NCBI GenBank assembly: GCA_013396635.1
Contig: WBMW01000144.1
Coordinates: 780,900 to 844,899 of the forward strand
Source: Penelope pileata
Lineage: Eukaryota; Chordata; Aves; Galliformes; Cracidae
DNA length: 64,000 nt
Direction: 5' to 3'
Under the pieces are notes generated by a model, which did no database searches, was not told the origin of the DNA, and saw only the letters and a list, made by a program, of their open reading frames with translations. Both the position numbers and the translations under genes were made by a program. Positions 62,195 to 64,000 of the stretch are shown one piece after another. Within the stretch, counting starts at the first letter, position 1, and each line of letters starts with the position of its first letter.

Positions 62195-63079
62195 CTGAAA
62201 TATATAGATAGAAACATGAGTAATTTTAGGGAATAAACACTATATTTGATAAAGTCAAATTAAGACTTTCAGTACTTTATAAGTTAATGATGCTACATAT
62301 CTAAAAATCAGCAAAATAGAAAACTCCACGTCTCATTCATTTCACAATTTAGTGTTTAAAAGAAGTCTTTTCATTAAGAGTCCCACCTCCTAAAAGGTCC
62401 TCAAACAAACTGGATATTTGTATTTCACGTTTACTCTATTGCATTTTACATTTTACTAATAAGAAGTAAAACTGAAGATGACTTGTGATATAATTTGTAG
62501 CAGACAGCCATGCAGTTGAAGTGAATGCTACAAATTGGAGAACTGTGAAAATTAGGTGCTCTAAAACCCTCAGTAAATTAACATGTTGATGACAACAATA
62601 AAGGGGAGACAATGCATTAATAATTCATGCTTTTTAGTTTTAAAGGTGTTTCTCAAAAAAGGTTTTAAAAGCAATTAAAAAAACAAATTTCAAACATTGT
62701 GAAGAACAAGCAGGAAATTTGTAGAGCATAATAAACAAAGGTGTTCAAGAACAGGTACAGAACACCATTAACGATAATAAAAAGTTAAAGGTACCATTGA
62801 AGCTCACACTTAACTCTTTTGCATTCTTTGTAGAAGTTCATGAAAAGGTCATTTTTTTCTTCAGCTCTGCCAACTTGTCTGATCTCATGTGAGTCCTGTC
62901 TTAAAGAAAGATAACACGCAAACAAAACACGACAAATTATTCTTATATTATTTTAATCACGTCTTGCACAAACTTCCTAATCTCTTGAAATTATTAAATA
63001 GTAGTTCTATGACTATTTCATACATAGTATATATGTGGCCGGGTCAGAAGTTGAACTTGTTACTTATCAGGTTGTTTGA
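62195..63079 (-). other. presumed TMTC3 5' intron or upstream sequence
   Basis: An acceptor (TTTCAG) ends this stretch, so at least part is intron preceding the first coding exon. No CpG-rich promoter or first exon was recognised, so the start site is probably beyond the window. Confidence 0.6.
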
Positions 63080-64000
63080 AAACAATCGTCTTGGGCCTAG
63101 TAACCATGAAATGATAAGAGTTCTCTATTCTCAGTGAAGTCAAGTTAGCAGAACTGCTACCGTGGACTTCCGGAGGGCAGACTTTGGGCTGCTTAGGACA
63201 TTGGCTGGGAGAGTCCCTTGGGAGACAGTCCTGAAGGGCAAAGGGGTCTTTTTTTTTTTTCCCCGGAAGGCTGGATGTTCCTCAAGGAAGAAATACTAAA
63301 GGCGCAGAAGCAGGATTAAGACTGCCTCTAAGATGAGCTGGCATGGAAGACCACCAGCCTGACTCAACAGCTTCACTGAGATTCCAAGAAAAAAAAAAAA
63401 CGAGTTTACCCACCTTTGGAAGAAAGGCAGGCAACTTGGAAAGAGTACAAGAATGTTGCTAGGATATGCAAAAAGAAAATTATAAAGACAAAAGCCCAGC
63501 TAGAACTTAATCTGGCCACCGTTGTAAAAGATTACAAAAAAGTCTTTTTACAAGTACATGAACAAAAGGAAGGCCAAGGAAAACCTCCATCCTTTACTGG
63601 ATGTGGTGAGCAACATTGCCGTGAAGGATGAGGAAAAGGCCGAGGTACTCACTGCCTTCTTTGCTTCTGTCTTTAATAGTCAGAACAGTTATCCTCAGGG
63701 CAGTCAGACCCCTGAGCTGGAAGACAGGGATGGAGAGCAGAATAAGCCTCCCATAATTCAGGAGGAAACAGTTAGCAACCTGCTACTCTGTGTGGACTAT
63801 CACAAGTCTATGGGGCTGGATGGGATCCACCTGAGGATGCAGATGGAGCTGGTGGAAGTGCTTGCGAAGCTGCTTGCCATCATTTATCAGCAGTCCTGGT
63901 CAACTGGGGACATCTCAGGTGATTAGAGACTCGTCAGTGTGATACCCATCTACAAGATCCAGGGAACTACAGGCCTGTCAGCCTGACCTCAGTAGTGCGG
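63080..64000 (+). mobile_element. CR1 LINE ORF2 fragment (runs off the window)
   Basis: The plus strand carries recognisable CR1 ORF2 text in broken frames: a segment near 63160-63240 resembling the DFRRADFGL region, KAQLELNLAT near 63494-63523, a stretch around 63640-63690 resembling EEKAEVL...AFFASVFN, the reverse-transcriptase onset HKSMGLDGIHLRM near 63800-63840, and IIYQQSW near 63878-63898. There is a frame change between about 63560 and 63630 and a stop at 63924. The element is a decayed copy and continues to the right. Confidence 0.92.

Noticed and set aside
1..64000. Bacterial-style systems (CRISPR, operons, phage, toxin-antitoxin)
   Set aside because: The window is vertebrate genomic DNA; no spaced repeats, ribosome binding sites or clustered short genes were seen.

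Overview
The window is animal nuclear DNA, most likely from a bird. It is AT-rich with long introns, carries many CR1 LINE fragments with the avian-style 3' end, avian-type retroviral LTRs and a mariner-like element whose termini match the chicken Galluhop family as I remember it. That element leans toward a galliform, but this is inference. There are no bacterial genes, operons, CRISPR arrays or origins, and I found no undescribed biological system.

One protein-coding gene can be supported: TMTC3 on the minus strand, occupying about 37.2-62.2 kb. I rebuilt thirteen coding exons with consistent splice sites and phases. Their total is 2736 nt, encoding 911 residues plus stop, with no internal stop or frameshift. 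The protein is an ER multipass O-mannosyltransferase of the TMTC family: an N-terminal GT-C-like membrane domain with an FDD motif, the conserved TMTC central region (DUF1736), then a C-terminal TPR array and a lysine-rich tail. The 5' non-coding exon and promoter are not recognisable and probably lie right of the window. The start codon is preceded by a short uORF that overlaps it.

Left part (1-37 kb): no gene could be supported. It holds a diverged CR1 (10.7-12.4 kb), two head-to-tail CR1 3' ends (19.9-20.6 kb), a solo LTR with a perfect 6-bp target duplication (22.7-23.1 kb), further CR1 copies (23.3-23.8 and 28.9-29.6 kb), AT-rich palindromes and microsatellites. By known vertebrate synteny (KITLG - TMTC3 - CEP290) this is probably the intergenic interval toward KITLG.

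Middle part (37-62 kb): TMTC3 with an ERVL-like LTR in the intron between coding exons 7 and 8 and a mariner-like element between coding exons 5 and 6. Around 41-43.7 kb, single-N joins bracket duplicated blocks, so coding exon 9 appears twice. Its length (112 nt) means two copies spliced together would break the frame, and the copies differ at one base, so an assembly or haplotype artefact is the best reading.

Right part (62.2-64 kb): presumed 5' intron or upstream sequence, ending in a 5'-incomplete CR1 reverse-transcriptase fragment that runs off the window.
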